64,000 nucleotides of DNA from Nemertoderma westbladi (taxonomy: Eukaryota; Xenacoelomorpha; Nemertodermatida; Nemertodermatidae), in the NCBI GenBank assembly GCA_032718475.1, contig JAUCBJ010001992.1, forward strand, positions 61,939 to 125,938, read 5' to 3'. This document shows, piece after piece, positions 43,301-54,100 of the stretch. The notes under the pieces are model-generated. The model was not told where the DNA came from and made no database searches. It worked only from the letters and a program-made list of their open reading frames with translations. Numbering within the stretch: position 1 is the stretch's first letter; each line of letters opens with the position of its first letter. Both the position numbers and the translations under genes were made by a program.

Positions 43301-45480
43301 CTTGATGGTGTATGTAGGTGTATGTGCTTGATGGGGTGTGTAGGTGTATGTGCTTGATGGGGTGTGTAGGTGTATGTGCTTGATGGTGTGTGTAGGTGTA
43401 TTTGCTTGATGGTGTGTGTAGGTGTATGTGCTTGGTGGTGTGTGTAGCTGTATGTGCTTGATGGTGTGTGTAGGTGTATTTGCTTGATGGTGTGTGTAGG
43501 TGTATTTGCTTGATGGTGTGTAGCTGTATGTGCTTGATGGTGTGTGTAGCTGTATGTGCTTGATGGTGTGTGTAACTGTATGTGCTTGATGGTGTGTGTA
43601 ACTGGATTTGCTTGATGGTGTGTGTAGGTGTATGTGCTTGATGGTGTGTGTAGGTGTATGTGCTTGATGGTGTATGTAGGTGTATGTGCTTGATGGGGTG
43701 TGTAGGTGTATGTGCTTGATGGTGTGTGTAGGTGTATGTGCTTGATGGGGTGTGTAGGTGTATGTGCTTGATGGTGTGTGTAGGTGTATGTGCCTGATGG
43801 TGTATGTAGGTGTATGTGCTTGATGGTGTGTGTAGCTGTATGTGCTTGATGGTGTGTGTAACTGTATGTGCTTGATGGTGTGTGTAACTGGATTTGCTTG
43901 ATGGTGTGTGTAGGTGTATGTGCTTGATGGTGTATGTAGGTGTATGTGCTTGATGGGGTGTGTAGGTGTATGTGCTTGATGGGGTGTGTAGGTGTATGTG
44001 CTTGATGGTGTGTGTAGCTGTATGTGCTTGATGGTGTGTGTAGCTGTATGTGCTTGATGGTGTGTGTAACTGTATGTGCTTGATGGTGTGTGTAACTGGA
44101 TTTGCTTGATGGTGTGTGTAGGTGTATGTGCTTGATGGTGTGTGTAGGTGTATGTGCTTGATGGTGTGTGTAGGTGTATGTGCTTGATGGGGTGTGTATG
44201 TGTATGTGCTGGGGGGTGTGTGTAGCTGTATGTGCTTGATGGTGTGTGTAACTGTATGTGCTTGATGGTGTGTGTGTAGGTGTATGTGCTGGGGGGTGTG
44301 TGTAGGTGTATGTGCTTGATGGTGTATGTAGGTGTATGTGCTTGATGGGGTGTGTAGGTGTATGTGCTTGATGGGGTGTGTAGGTGTATGTGCTTGATGG
44401 TGTGTGTAGGTGTATGTGCTTGATGGTGTATGTAGGTGTATGTGCTTGATGGTGTGTAGGTGTATGTGCTTGATGGGGTGTGTAGGTGTATGTGCTTGAT
44501 GGTGTGTGTAGGTGTATGTGCTTGATGGTGTATGTAGGTGTATGTGCTTGATGGGGTGTGTAGGTGTATGTGCTTGATGGTGTGTGTAGGTGTATGTGCT
44601 TGATGGTGTATGTAGGTGTATGTGCTTGATGGTGTGTGTAGGTGTATGTGCTTGATGGTGTATGTAGGTGTATGTGCTTGATGGTGTGTAGGTGTATGTG
44701 CTTGATGGTGTGTAGGTGTATGTGCTTGATGGGGTGTGTAGGTGTATGTGCTTGATGGGGTGTGTAGGTGTATGTGCTTGATGGGGTGTGTAGGTTTATG
44801 TGCTTGATGGTGTGTGTAGGTGTATGTGCTTGATGGTGTGTGTGTAGGTGTATATGTGCTTGATGGTGTGTGTAGGTGTATGTGCTTCATGGTGTATGTA
44901 GGTGTATGTGCTTGATGGGGTGTGTAGGTGTATGTGCTTGATGGGGTGTGTAGGTGTATGTGCGTGATGGTGTGTGTAGGTGTATGTGCTTGATGGTGTG
45001 TGTAGGTGTATTTGCTTGATGGTGTGTGTAGCTGTATGTGCTTGTGGGTGTGTGTAGGTGTATTTGCTTGATGGTGTGTGTAGGTGTATGTGCTTGATGG
45101 TGTGTGTAGGTGTATTTGCTTGATGGTGTGTGTAGCTGTATGTGCTTGATGGTGTGTGTAGCTGTATGTGCTTGATGGTGTGTGTAACTGTATTTGCTTG
45201 ATGGTGTGTGTAGGTGTATTTGCTTGATGGTGTGTGTAGGTGTAAGTGCTTGATGGTGTGTGTAGCTGTATGTGCTTGATGGTGTGTGTGGGTGTATGTG
45301 CTTGATGGGGTGTGTAGGTGTATTTGTTTGATGGTGTGTGTAGGTGTATGTGCTTGATGGGGTGTGTGGGTGTATGTGCTTGATGGTGTGTATAGGTGTA
45401 TGTGTTTGATGGTGTGTGTAGGTGTATGTGCTTGATGGGGTGTGTAGGTGTATGTGCTTGATGGGGTGTGTAGGTGTTTG
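40325..45480. repeat. 26-bp GT-rich minisatellite in codanin-1 intron 2, about 200 copies
   Basis: Unit TGCTTGATGGTGTGTGTAGG plus TGTATG (24-28 bases), with variants GGTGTGT/GGGGTGT/GGTGTAT, AGG/AGC/AAC and TGTATT/TGGATT. Variants recur in fixed orders (for example AGC-TGTATG, AAC-TGTATG, AAC-TGGATT) across blocks of several hundred bases, so there is higher-order structure. The minus strand has no stop in any frame of the unit, producing open frames of 1,521, 957 and 205 codons; these are by-products. Confidence 0.97.
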
Positions 45481-45607
45481 TTGTTTATATGATTGATTTC
45501 TCAAGCAAAGCGTAAAAATTTATTTATTGTATTTATTTGGAAAAGTGACGGAATCATGAGATTTGTTTTATACTGAATGAAATTATATTGAAATTGTTGT
45601 TTGACAG

Positions 45608-45857
45608 AGCGATGTATTCTATTATTATGCAGAAAGTCTTCTTTGGTTCTATTTTTAGATCGACGTTCCTCTCAGAACAATTGTTTCGGTCGTTCCGAAA
45701 GGAACGCGATTTATTTTACTCCATCTTGCGGGACTACCGGGAATCCTTTAGTCTGTCTGACGTTCTCTCCAGACGCGTTTGGGGTCTGGTCAACCGGACC
45801 ATAGAACCAGGGAACTTTTTACATTTTACTCGACTCTTTGTTGCCCAACTTATTAAG
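45608..45857 (+). CDS. CDAN1: Codanin-1, exon 3
   Basis: 250 bases, acceptor TGTTGTTTGACAG and donor GTTAGT. One base completes the exon 2 codon, then AMYSIIMQKVFFGSIFRSTF, FRSFRKERDLFYSILRDY (family pattern F-[KR]-K-[QR]-RD-[VL]-FY-x-[VI]-LR-[ED]) and HFTRLFVAQLIK (family HFVRLF-x-x-QLL). Ends in phase 0. This is one of the best-conserved stretches. Confidence 0.93.
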
Positions 45858-46004
45858 GTTAGTTATTGTCGCATCGATTGAAGGCCATCAAGCAGAGAAA
45901 GGAACGTAGGATGTTATTAATCATTGTCATTATTTTTAGCTGCAGCTGCACCATCCAACTACGGTTATAACTCAGTTCCAAGTTGAACGGTGGGATAGAA
46001 AGTC

Positions 46005-46080
46005 CGAATAGATTAAGGGAATTGAGTGACAGTGACACGTTATTCTAACCAAAACAATAAACGAGAGTCAATAATCTAGG
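46005..46080 (+). repeat. Dispersed CTAACCAAAACAATAAA repeat, copy in codanin-1 intron 3
   Basis: GTGACACGTTATTCTAACCA then AAACAATAAAC (core at 46045-46061), followed by CTAGGTTACACTG. A tandem CATTCGGACCGTCGACC doublet follows to about 46140. Confidence 0.65.
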
Positions 46081-46324
46081 TTACACTGAAATTCGGACAT
46101 TCGACCCATTCGGACCGTCGACCCATTCGGGCCGTCGACCCAATACATATTATAAGACAATAGTCGCAGTCGCACTTTATAATGACTGACTGACTCTTCC
46201 TTAGACTGACTTCACGAGAATATGTCATCGATTTGATTGAGTGATTAGATTAATGATAGTTCATTAGACTTCGTGGCAAAGTTTACGAGCGTCGATGTTT
46301 GTGAGTTGTTACTTTCTTCAACTT

Positions 46325-46610
46325 CGGTTTGGAATTTGGATCCGTTTCTAAGGAGATCCGATTTGGGATCCGTTGCTAAGGAGATCCGATTTGGGATCCG
46401 TTGCTAAGGAGATCCGATTTTGGATCCGTTTCTAAGAAGATCCGATTTGGGATCCGTTACTAAGGAGATCCGATTTTGGATACGTTTTTAAGGATATCCT
46501 CTTTGGATCCGTTTTAAGGAGATCCGTTTTGGATCCTTTTTAAGGAGATCCGTTTTGGATCCGTTTTAAGGAGATCCGTTTTCGATCCGTTTTAAGGAGA
46601 TTTCTCGCCT
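46325..46610. repeat. GGATCCGTT..AAGGAGATCCG repeat in codanin-1 intron 3
   Basis: About ten copies of a 24-29-bp unit, GGATCCGTTGCTAAGGAGAT plus CCGATTT. Contains BamHI-type GGATCC sites; shares only that word with the foldback array. It ends about 15 bases before the exon 4 acceptor. Confidence 0.9.
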
Positions 46611-46627
46611 TTTATTTTATTTTTTAG

Positions 46628-46839
46628 TCATCGCTCTCTGATTCATCTAACACATCGACTACAGCGCCATCTAGTGTCCAACATTCGTTACCTTGTGTAT
46701 CAGAGGGTAAGCTGCGTAAACTCGAACAGCGATTGGTTGGACCTTCACATTCTACTGCTCACGGATTGGCTGACGATAACGAGACTCAATTCCCTGGAAT
46801 TCAAGGATTCTTTCACCTTTTTATCGTGAAGGCGAACAG
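46628..46839 (+). CDS. CDAN1: Codanin-1, exon 4
   Basis: 212 bases, acceptor TTTTATTTTTTAG, donor GTGAGG. Starts phase 0. A serine/threonine-rich start (SSLSDSSNTSTTAP) is followed by GKLRKLEQRLVGP (family KL-x-RL-x-x-LQERL-x-x-P) and QFPGIQGFFHLFIVKAN (family TFPGCQGFF-x-x-FI-x-x-A). Ends in phase 2. Confidence 0.93.
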
Positions 46840-47317
46840 GTGAGGCTTATCTTTAGGGCCAGTGGTTGCGGATGTTATTAGTAAGAACTATTTTTTCTAA
46901 TGGAATGCTGAATAAAGATTAGCATTCTGTGCTGCAGTGACGTGTTTCTCCCCTGTTGTTGTTGTAACGCAACGAATTTATTTACTTGAGTAGGAGTAAC
47001 TTGTAAATCAGTATTATAATCCTTGTTGTTTTGAATAGTTAAATATAGTTTTTCTTTGTTTCAGAGGGAGTTTTTTTTTATTATAAATATTTTAAATGAT
47101 TAATATTATTTAATACCCTCTCACTCACCTGGGATGCCACGGTCGTTGACCCCCTCGCCCCGAGCTGTTAGGGTCCCCGTCCCGCCTCCACGCCATCACC
47201 CACGATCCCCGATCGCACCAGTTTCTTCTCCAGAGGATTGAGGTCGCCATTGTGATCGGGAATGCCGCCTCCATCATGGCTACAGCTGGTTCGTCATCCC
47301 GGGGACTATTCGACGAC

Positions 47318-48612
47318 TGGCCCATGTGAAGAATACCAGACTTTCTGCCGTTATATTTCACTTTGCAGCTACCCCCTTGTGAAGAATACCGGACTTTCTA
47401 CCGTTATATTTCACTTTGCAGCTACCCCCTTGTGAAGAATACCAGACTTTCTGCCTTATATTTCACTTTGCAGTTACCCCCTTGTGAAGAATACCAGACT
47501 TTCTGCCTTATATTTCACTTTGCAGTTACCCCCATGTGAAGAATACCGGACTTTCTACCGTTATATTTCACTTTGCAGCTACCCCCTTGTGAAGAATACC
47601 AGACTTTCTGCCATTATATTTCACTTTGCAGTTACCCCCTTGTGAAGAATACCAGACTTTCTGCCGTTATATTTCACTTTGCAGTTACCCCCATGTGAAG
47701 AATACCGGACTTTCTACCGTTATATTTCACTTTGCAGTTACCCCCTTGTGAAGAATACCAGACTTTCTGCCGTTATATTTCACTTTGCAGTTACCCCCAT
47801 GTAAAGAATACCGGACTTTCTACCGTTATATTTCACTTTGCAGTTACCCCCTTGTGAAGAATACCAGACTTTCTGCCGTTATATTTCACTTTGCAGTTAC
47901 CCCCATGTGAAGAATACCGGACTTTCTACCGTTATATTTCACTTTGCAGCTACCCCCTTGTGAAGAATACCAGACTTTCTGCCATTATATTTCACTTTGC
48001 AGTTACCCCCTTGTGAAGAATACCAGACTTTCTGCCGTTATATTTCACTTTGCAGTTACCCCCTTGTGAAGAATACCAGACTTTCTGCCGTTATATTTCA
48101 CTTTGCAGTTACCCCCATGTAAAGAATACCGGACTTTCTACCGTTATATTTCACTTTGCAGTTACCCCCTTGTGAAGAATACCAGACTTTCTGCCGTTAT
48201 ATTTCACTTTGCAGTTACCCCCTTGTGAAGAATACCAGACTTTCTGCCGTTATATTTCACTTTGCAGTTACCCCCATGTAAAGAATACCGGACTTTCTAC
48301 CGTTATATTTCACTTTACAGTTACCCCCTTGTGAAGAATACCAGACTTTCTGCCGTTATATTTCACTTTGCAGTTACCCCCATGTAAAGAATACCGGACT
48401 TTCTACCGTTATATTTCACTTTGCAGTTACCCCCTTGTGAAGAATACCAGACTTTCTGCCGTTATATTTCACTTTGCAGCTACCCCCATGTGAAGAATAC
48501 CGGACTTTCTACCGTTATATTTCACTTTGCAGTTACCCCCTTGTGAAGAACACCAGACTTTCTGCCGTTATATTTCACTTTGCAGTTACCCCCATGTGAA
48601 GAATACCAGATT
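47318..48612. repeat. About 53-bp minisatellite in codanin-1 intron 4
   Basis: About 24 copies of CCCATGTGAAGAATACCGGA followed by CTTTCTACCGTTATATTTCA and CTTTGCAGTTAC. CCCTTGTG...CCAGACTTTCTG and CCCATGTG...CCGGACTTTCTA variants largely alternate, i.e. a dimeric higher-order unit. Solitary units lie at 11264 and 12864. The inverse end GGTATTCTTCACATG is at 48793-48808, so the last unit and that motif form an inverted pair of about 215 bases. Confidence 0.95.
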
Positions 48613-48810
48613 TTCACCAAAAATAAGGTTACAGAAGGGCTGGATCTAACCAAAACAATAAACAAATTAGTTTATGTACAGATTATAAGACAGAAATAAG
48701 CGCTATAAAACACTTAATAAAGATAAATTAAAAAAAATAAAAAATCTTCATATATAAAATTCCAATAAAAAGTCGACCGAAAAGTGAAATCCTGGTATTC
48801 TTCACATGGA
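48596..48810. mobile_element. Possible MITE with CATGTGAAGAATACCAG inverted ends
   Basis: CATGTGAAGAATACCAGATT at 48596 and the inverse CTGGTATTCTTCACATG ending near 48810 flank about 180 bases that include another CTAACCAAAACAATAAA core (48646). This would explain the repeat unit as the end of a small element that was later amplified in tandem. Inference. Confidence 0.45.
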
Positions 48811-49104
48811 TGGGCGCGACGACTTGCTGGACTAATTAAATTTAACTAGTGCAATGTTTCTATGTTTGTGTATTCTAGTCGTGCAGTTTATCGATTAACT
48901 TTATTGTCAACATAATATTGTATTACTGAGTTGCGTAGTAGTTTATTAACAGCAGAAAAAAATTAATATTATTAAATATTTTATTTTAATTTAAGTTTTA
49001 AGTGACCAAATAATTCCAATAATTTTAAATTGGATGTGATTTTCTGTTTAGTTTCAGTATTCAGCTCTACTCTACCTACCAATGATTTCGTCCTTGTGTT
49101 TCAG

Positions 49105-49297
49105 TCCGAGCTTCAACTCGCATTTAGTTGGTGTTATATCCTCGATGTTGGACGAGCTCGATTGCGGTTTCAGTCTGGACTTCGATCAGGATGTCTCTCA
49201 GATGAAATGGAACCTGGACCGACACGTGCGAGTGACCTCTCTCGTTGCTAAGTTCCTGGGCCTGGTAACCTTCGTACCTTATTCGTCAACAACACAG
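49105..49297 (+). CDS. CDAN1: Codanin-1, exon 5
   Basis: 193 bases, acceptor TCCTTGTGTTTCAG, donor GTGCGA. The junction codon is AGT, then PSFNSHLVGVISSMLDEL (family S-F-x-F-N-x-HL...SL-x-x-K-I-x-EL) and VTSLVAKFLGLVTFVPYSS (family L-x-LLAKFLGF-x-AFLPY). Ends in phase 0. Confidence 0.93.
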
Positions 49298-50055
49298 GTG
49301 CGACAGCTTTTAGAAATCGCAATAAACAGCTATGGGCATTTTTTTCATGTTATATACTTAGGGAGGGAGCCCCCCCCCCTCCCTATTTTGGAAATTGACT
49401 TTTTTATCCTATCTAATTGATTTTCTATCTAATCTGATCTGATCTAATCTGATGCTATCTAATCGCCTATTTAATTGAGATTTCCAATCTTCAATCAGTT
49501 TTCTCATATCTTTTCCCAAACTCAAGTTAATAGCTAACACGTTAGAGCTAGTATGATTTTGGACAAGCCTTCGCGAGGCACGATGTTTTACAATTGAATA
49601 AGACCCTTTTCATCAAAAAGACCAAGTAAAGATATGAATAAAATTGCTAAAACGTTGTTTTATTAGAATTATATTTTGTTAATTATATGGGTGAAAAATA
49701 TCGTTGAATTTCATTCATTTTTGACAAAGTTATTGTTGAACAAAGAAAAATGGTTTCTAATATAGCGGGAAGGTTTGAATTGTTCCTTAAACTTTAAACA
49801 CCCAGATATCAGAATGACGTTTTTTCATGAAAAAGGCTGTTTCTCACCAAATGTTAAAGTCCACAGCACCCAAAATGTGAGGTTTAAGTTGTGGTGCTAC
49901 CCCCCCCCCCCCCTCCCCTTAGTGGTAAAAATAATAGAACGATTTTGTCTTGTAACTCAATGTTTCTCATAATATGTTTATGCAGTTTTACTATATTTTT
50001 CTAAAGTTTTATCAATGTGTTATGCATTTAGTTTTGTTACTAACAACTATTTCAG
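49298..50055 (+). other. Codanin-1 intron 5
   Basis: Contains TCTAATCTGATC-type direct repeats near 49420-49465, a C run near 49369-49382 and a longer one near 49900-49912. No other feature seen. Confidence 0.55.
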
Positions 50056-50661
50056 GTAGAAGAGCCGCTGCTTTCGTCTTATTTAAATATCAGGAAACGA
50101 GAAACGATCCTATTGGACATTTCCTCGAGGCTGCAGCCAACTGACCAATCATCTCTCTGCTACTGTCTCCCTTGGATTACAAATTATATGATGCAATTAG
50201 ACGGGGTCGCCTATTGGCTACCCGATTACTCCCACGTCGCCTCCCTATTGGTGGACATATACATGGACGTGCCGCGCCGATGGGGTTCCACCCCGATGGG
50301 GGTGTTTATTGCCACGGTTTTGGGTTGGTTGTTCAGCAGCTCGGGTTTCCCGGGTTCGTTGCTAGCGGACGGGTTATCCCGACTCCAACCGACCCCGTTG
50401 CTCCGACGACCGTCGCAGACTACGGAACTCCTCCCCCAGCTAGTCGACTGGTCCCTGGTGCAGTGGTTGTGTCCCGGGTTGCGCTCCCAACAGGCCCGGC
50501 AGCTCGCCACCGCTCGGTCCGTTAGGAGCGGCGACGGGGACGGAGTTCGGAACAAACCGAGGACGATACCGACTCCGGTGGATCGAAGGATCTCGGTATC
50601 GGGTCCGGTGACTCTGGAGCCGTTCAACGGAGGCCGACGGGACCAAGATGACGCTATGCAG
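50056..50661 (+). CDS. CDAN1: Codanin-1, exon 6
   Basis: 202 codons, phase 0 at both ends; acceptor AACTATTTCAG, donor GTTAGT. It reads VEEPLLSSYLNIRKRETILL, then LPWITNYMMQLDGVAYWLPD (family VPWLVEFLSFAD...) and MGVFIATVLGWLFSSSGFP (family L-x-x-AVLGWLFQ...). The later half has CPGLRSQQARQL and a basic, Pro/Arg-rich linker. GC-rich relative to flanking introns. The next exon is not found before the window ends. Confidence 0.92.
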
Positions 50662-51124
50662 GTTAGTTTATAATTTATTCGCTCAAGTTTTCACTTTTTG
50701 CTTCTCAATATTCAATGATTTATTTATACAAATGTTAATTTTATTTCGCTCAGTTCTTTCTAATTTATGCGTAACATTAAGAGTTCCTAATTATTTATTA
50801 ATTATTTTACCATTTTTAATAGATTCCTTCCGTAACATTTAACCCTTCCTTTCCAAGGCAAGAAATACTATTTACCTGATTGTAAAATCTCACTAAATTT
50901 GAAAACTTTAACTAAAACTACCGCCACATTACACTGTTTGCGAATTATTTCTTAATGGGACCATTACTCCTATTGAAGGTGAAATTTTCGAAAATCTACG
51001 AAATCTTCAAAAAAAAATTAATTTATTTTTGTAGTTTGATAGAAGAGCTTTCATGTGGTGAAATCGGTTTTCACTATTGAATAATTTTTTCGCCACAAAA
51101 CCATCACTTATCATCAATCAGTAT
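50662..51124 (+). other. Start of codanin-1 intron 6
   Basis: Follows donor GTTAGT. AT-rich, nothing recognised. The intron seems to include the whole following array. Confidence 0.5.
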
Positions 51125-54100
51125 TTATGTCTGATATTAATGACTCTCTGTATAAAACAACGTTTTATCAACAGTATTTATGTCTGATATTAATGACTCT
51201 CTGTATAAAACAACGTTTTATCAACAGTATTTATGTCTGATATTAATGCCTCTCTGTGTAAAACAACGTTTTATCAACAGTATTTATGTCTGATATTAAT
51301 GCCTCTCTGTATAAAACAACGTTTTATCAACAGTATTTATGTCTGATATTAATGCCTCTCTGTATAAAACAACGTTTTATCAACAGTATTTATGTCTGAT
51401 ATTAATGACTCTCTATGTAAAACAACGTTTTATCAACAGTATTTATGTCTGATATTAATGACTCTCTGTGTAAAACAACGTTTTATCAACAGTATTTATG
51501 TCTGATATTAATGACTCTCTGTATAAAACAACGTTTTATCAACAGTATTTATGTCTGATATTAATGCCTCTCTGTATAAAACAACGTTTTATCAACAGTA
51601 TTTATGTCTGATATTAATGCCTCTCTGTATAAAACAACGTTTTATCAACAGTATTTATGTCTGATATTAATGCCTCTCTGTATAAAACAACGTTTTATCA
51701 ACAGTATTTATGTCTGATATTAATGACTCTCTATGTAAAACAACGTTTTATCAACAGTATTTATGTCTGATATTAATGACTCTCTGTGTAAAACAACGTT
51801 TTATCAACAGTATTTATGTCTGATATTAATGACTCTCTGTATAAAACAACGTTTTATCAACAGTATTTATGTCTGATATTAATGACTCTCTGTATAAAAC
51901 AACGTTTTATCAACAGTATTTATGTCTGATATTAATGACTCTCTGTATAAAACAACGTTTTATCAACAGTATTTATGTCTGATATTAATGACTCTCTGTA
52001 TAAAACAACGTTTTATCAACAGTATTTATGTCTGATATTAATGACTCTCTGTATAAAACAACGTTTTATCAACAGTATTTATGTCTGATATTAATGACTC
52101 TCTGTATAAAACAACGTTTTATCAACAGTATTTATGTCTGATATTAATGCCTCTCTGTATAAAACAACGTTTTATCAACAGTATTTATGTCTGATATTAA
52201 TGCCTCTCTGTATAAAACAACGTTTTATCAACAGTATTTATGTCTGATATTAATGACTCTCTGTATAAAACAACGTTTTATCAACAGTATTTATGTCTGA
52301 TATTAATGCCTCTCTGTATAAAACAACGTTTTATCAACAGTATTTATGTCTGATATTAATGACTCTCTGTATAAAACAACGTTTTATCAACAGTATTTAT
52401 GTCTGATATTAATGACTCTCTGTATAAAACAACGTTTTATCAACAGTATTTATGTCTGATATTAATGACTCTCTGTATAAAACAACGTTTTATCAACAGT
52501 ATTTATGTCTGATATTAATGACTCTCTGTATAAAACAACGTTTTATCAACAGTATTTATGTCTGATATTAATGCCTCTCTGTATAAAACAACGTTTTATC
52601 AACAGTATTTATGTCTGATATTAATGACTCTCTGTATAAAACAACGTTTTATCAACAGTATTTATGTCTGATATTAATGACTCTCTGTATAAAACAACGT
52701 TTTATCAACAGTATTTATGTCTGATATTAATGACTCTCTGTATAAAACAACGTTTTATCAACAGTATTTATGTCTGATATTAATGCCTCTCTGTATAAAA
52801 CAACGTTTTATCAACAGTATTTATGTCTGATATTAATGACTCTCTGTATAAAACAACGTTTTATCAACAGTATTTATGTCTGATATTAATGACTCTCTGT
52901 ATAAAACAACGTTTTATCAACAGTATTTATGTCTGATATTAATGACTCTCTGTATAAAACAACGTTTTATCAACAGTATTTATGTCTGATATTAATGCCT
53001 CTCTGTATAAAACAACGTTTTATCAACAGTATTTATGTCTGATATTAATGACTCTCTGTATAAAACAACGTTTTATCAACAGTATTTATGTCTGATATTA
53101 ATGACTCTCTGTATAAAACAACGTTTTATCAACAGTATTTATGTCTGATATTAATGACTCTCTGTATAAAACAACGTTTTATCAACAGTATTTATGTCTG
53201 ATATTAATGACTCTCTGTATAAAACAACGTTTTATCAACAGTATTTATGTCTGATATTAATGACTCTCTGTATAAAACAACGTTTTATCAACAGTATTTA
53301 TGTCTGATATTAATGACTCTCTGTATAAAACAACGTTTTATCAACAGTATTTATGTCTGATATTAATGACTCTCTGTATAAAACAACGTTTTATCAACAG
53401 TATTTATGTCTGATATTAATGACTCTCTGTATAAAACAACGTTTTATCAACAGTATTTATGTCTGATATTAATGACTCTCTGTATAAAACAACGTTTTAT
53501 CAACAGTATTTATGTCTGATATTAATGACTCTCTGTATAAAACAACGTTTTATCAACAGTATTTATGTCTGATATTAATGCCTCTCTGTATAAAACAACG
53601 TTTTATCAACAGTATTTATGTCTGATATTAATGACTCTCTGTATAAAACAACGTTTTATCAACAGTATTTATGTCTGATATTAATGACTCTCTGTATAAA
53701 ACAACGTTTTATCAACAGTATTTATGTCTGATATTAATGCCTCTCTGTGTAAAACAACGTTTTATCAACAGTATTTATGTCTGATATTAATGACTCTCTG
53801 TATAAAACAACGTTTTATCAACAGTATTTATGTCTGATATTAATGACTCTCTGTATAAAACAACGTTTTATCAACAGTATTTATGTCTGATATTAATGAC
53901 TCTCTGTATAAAACAACGTTTTATCAACAGTATTTATGTCTGATATTAATGCCTCTCTGTATAAAACAACGTTTTATCAACAGTATTTATGTCTGATATT
54001 AATGACTCTCTGTATAAAACAACGTTTTATCAACAGTATTTATGTCTGATATTAATGACTCTCTGTATAAAACAACGTTTTATCAACAGTATTTATGTCT

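Noticed and set aside
40320-45504. Minus-strand open frames of 1,521, 957 and 205 codons rich in His, Thr and Pro
   Set aside because: They are exactly co-extensive with the 26-bp minisatellite, whose unit has no stop in any minus frame, so several frames are open at once. They lie in a codanin-1 intron and have no domain or codon signal.
45941-46011. Alternative codanin-1 exon starting at the acceptor TATTTTTAG near 45939
   Set aside because: It reads LQLHHPTTVITQFQ and then stops at TAG, with no similarity to the family. Exon 4 at 46628 joins exon 3 in phase and matches well.
50226-50646. Other-frame and antisense frames over codanin-1 exon 6
   Set aside because: The exon is GC-rich, which opens extra frames. 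Only the frame joined in phase to exon 5 matches codanin-1.
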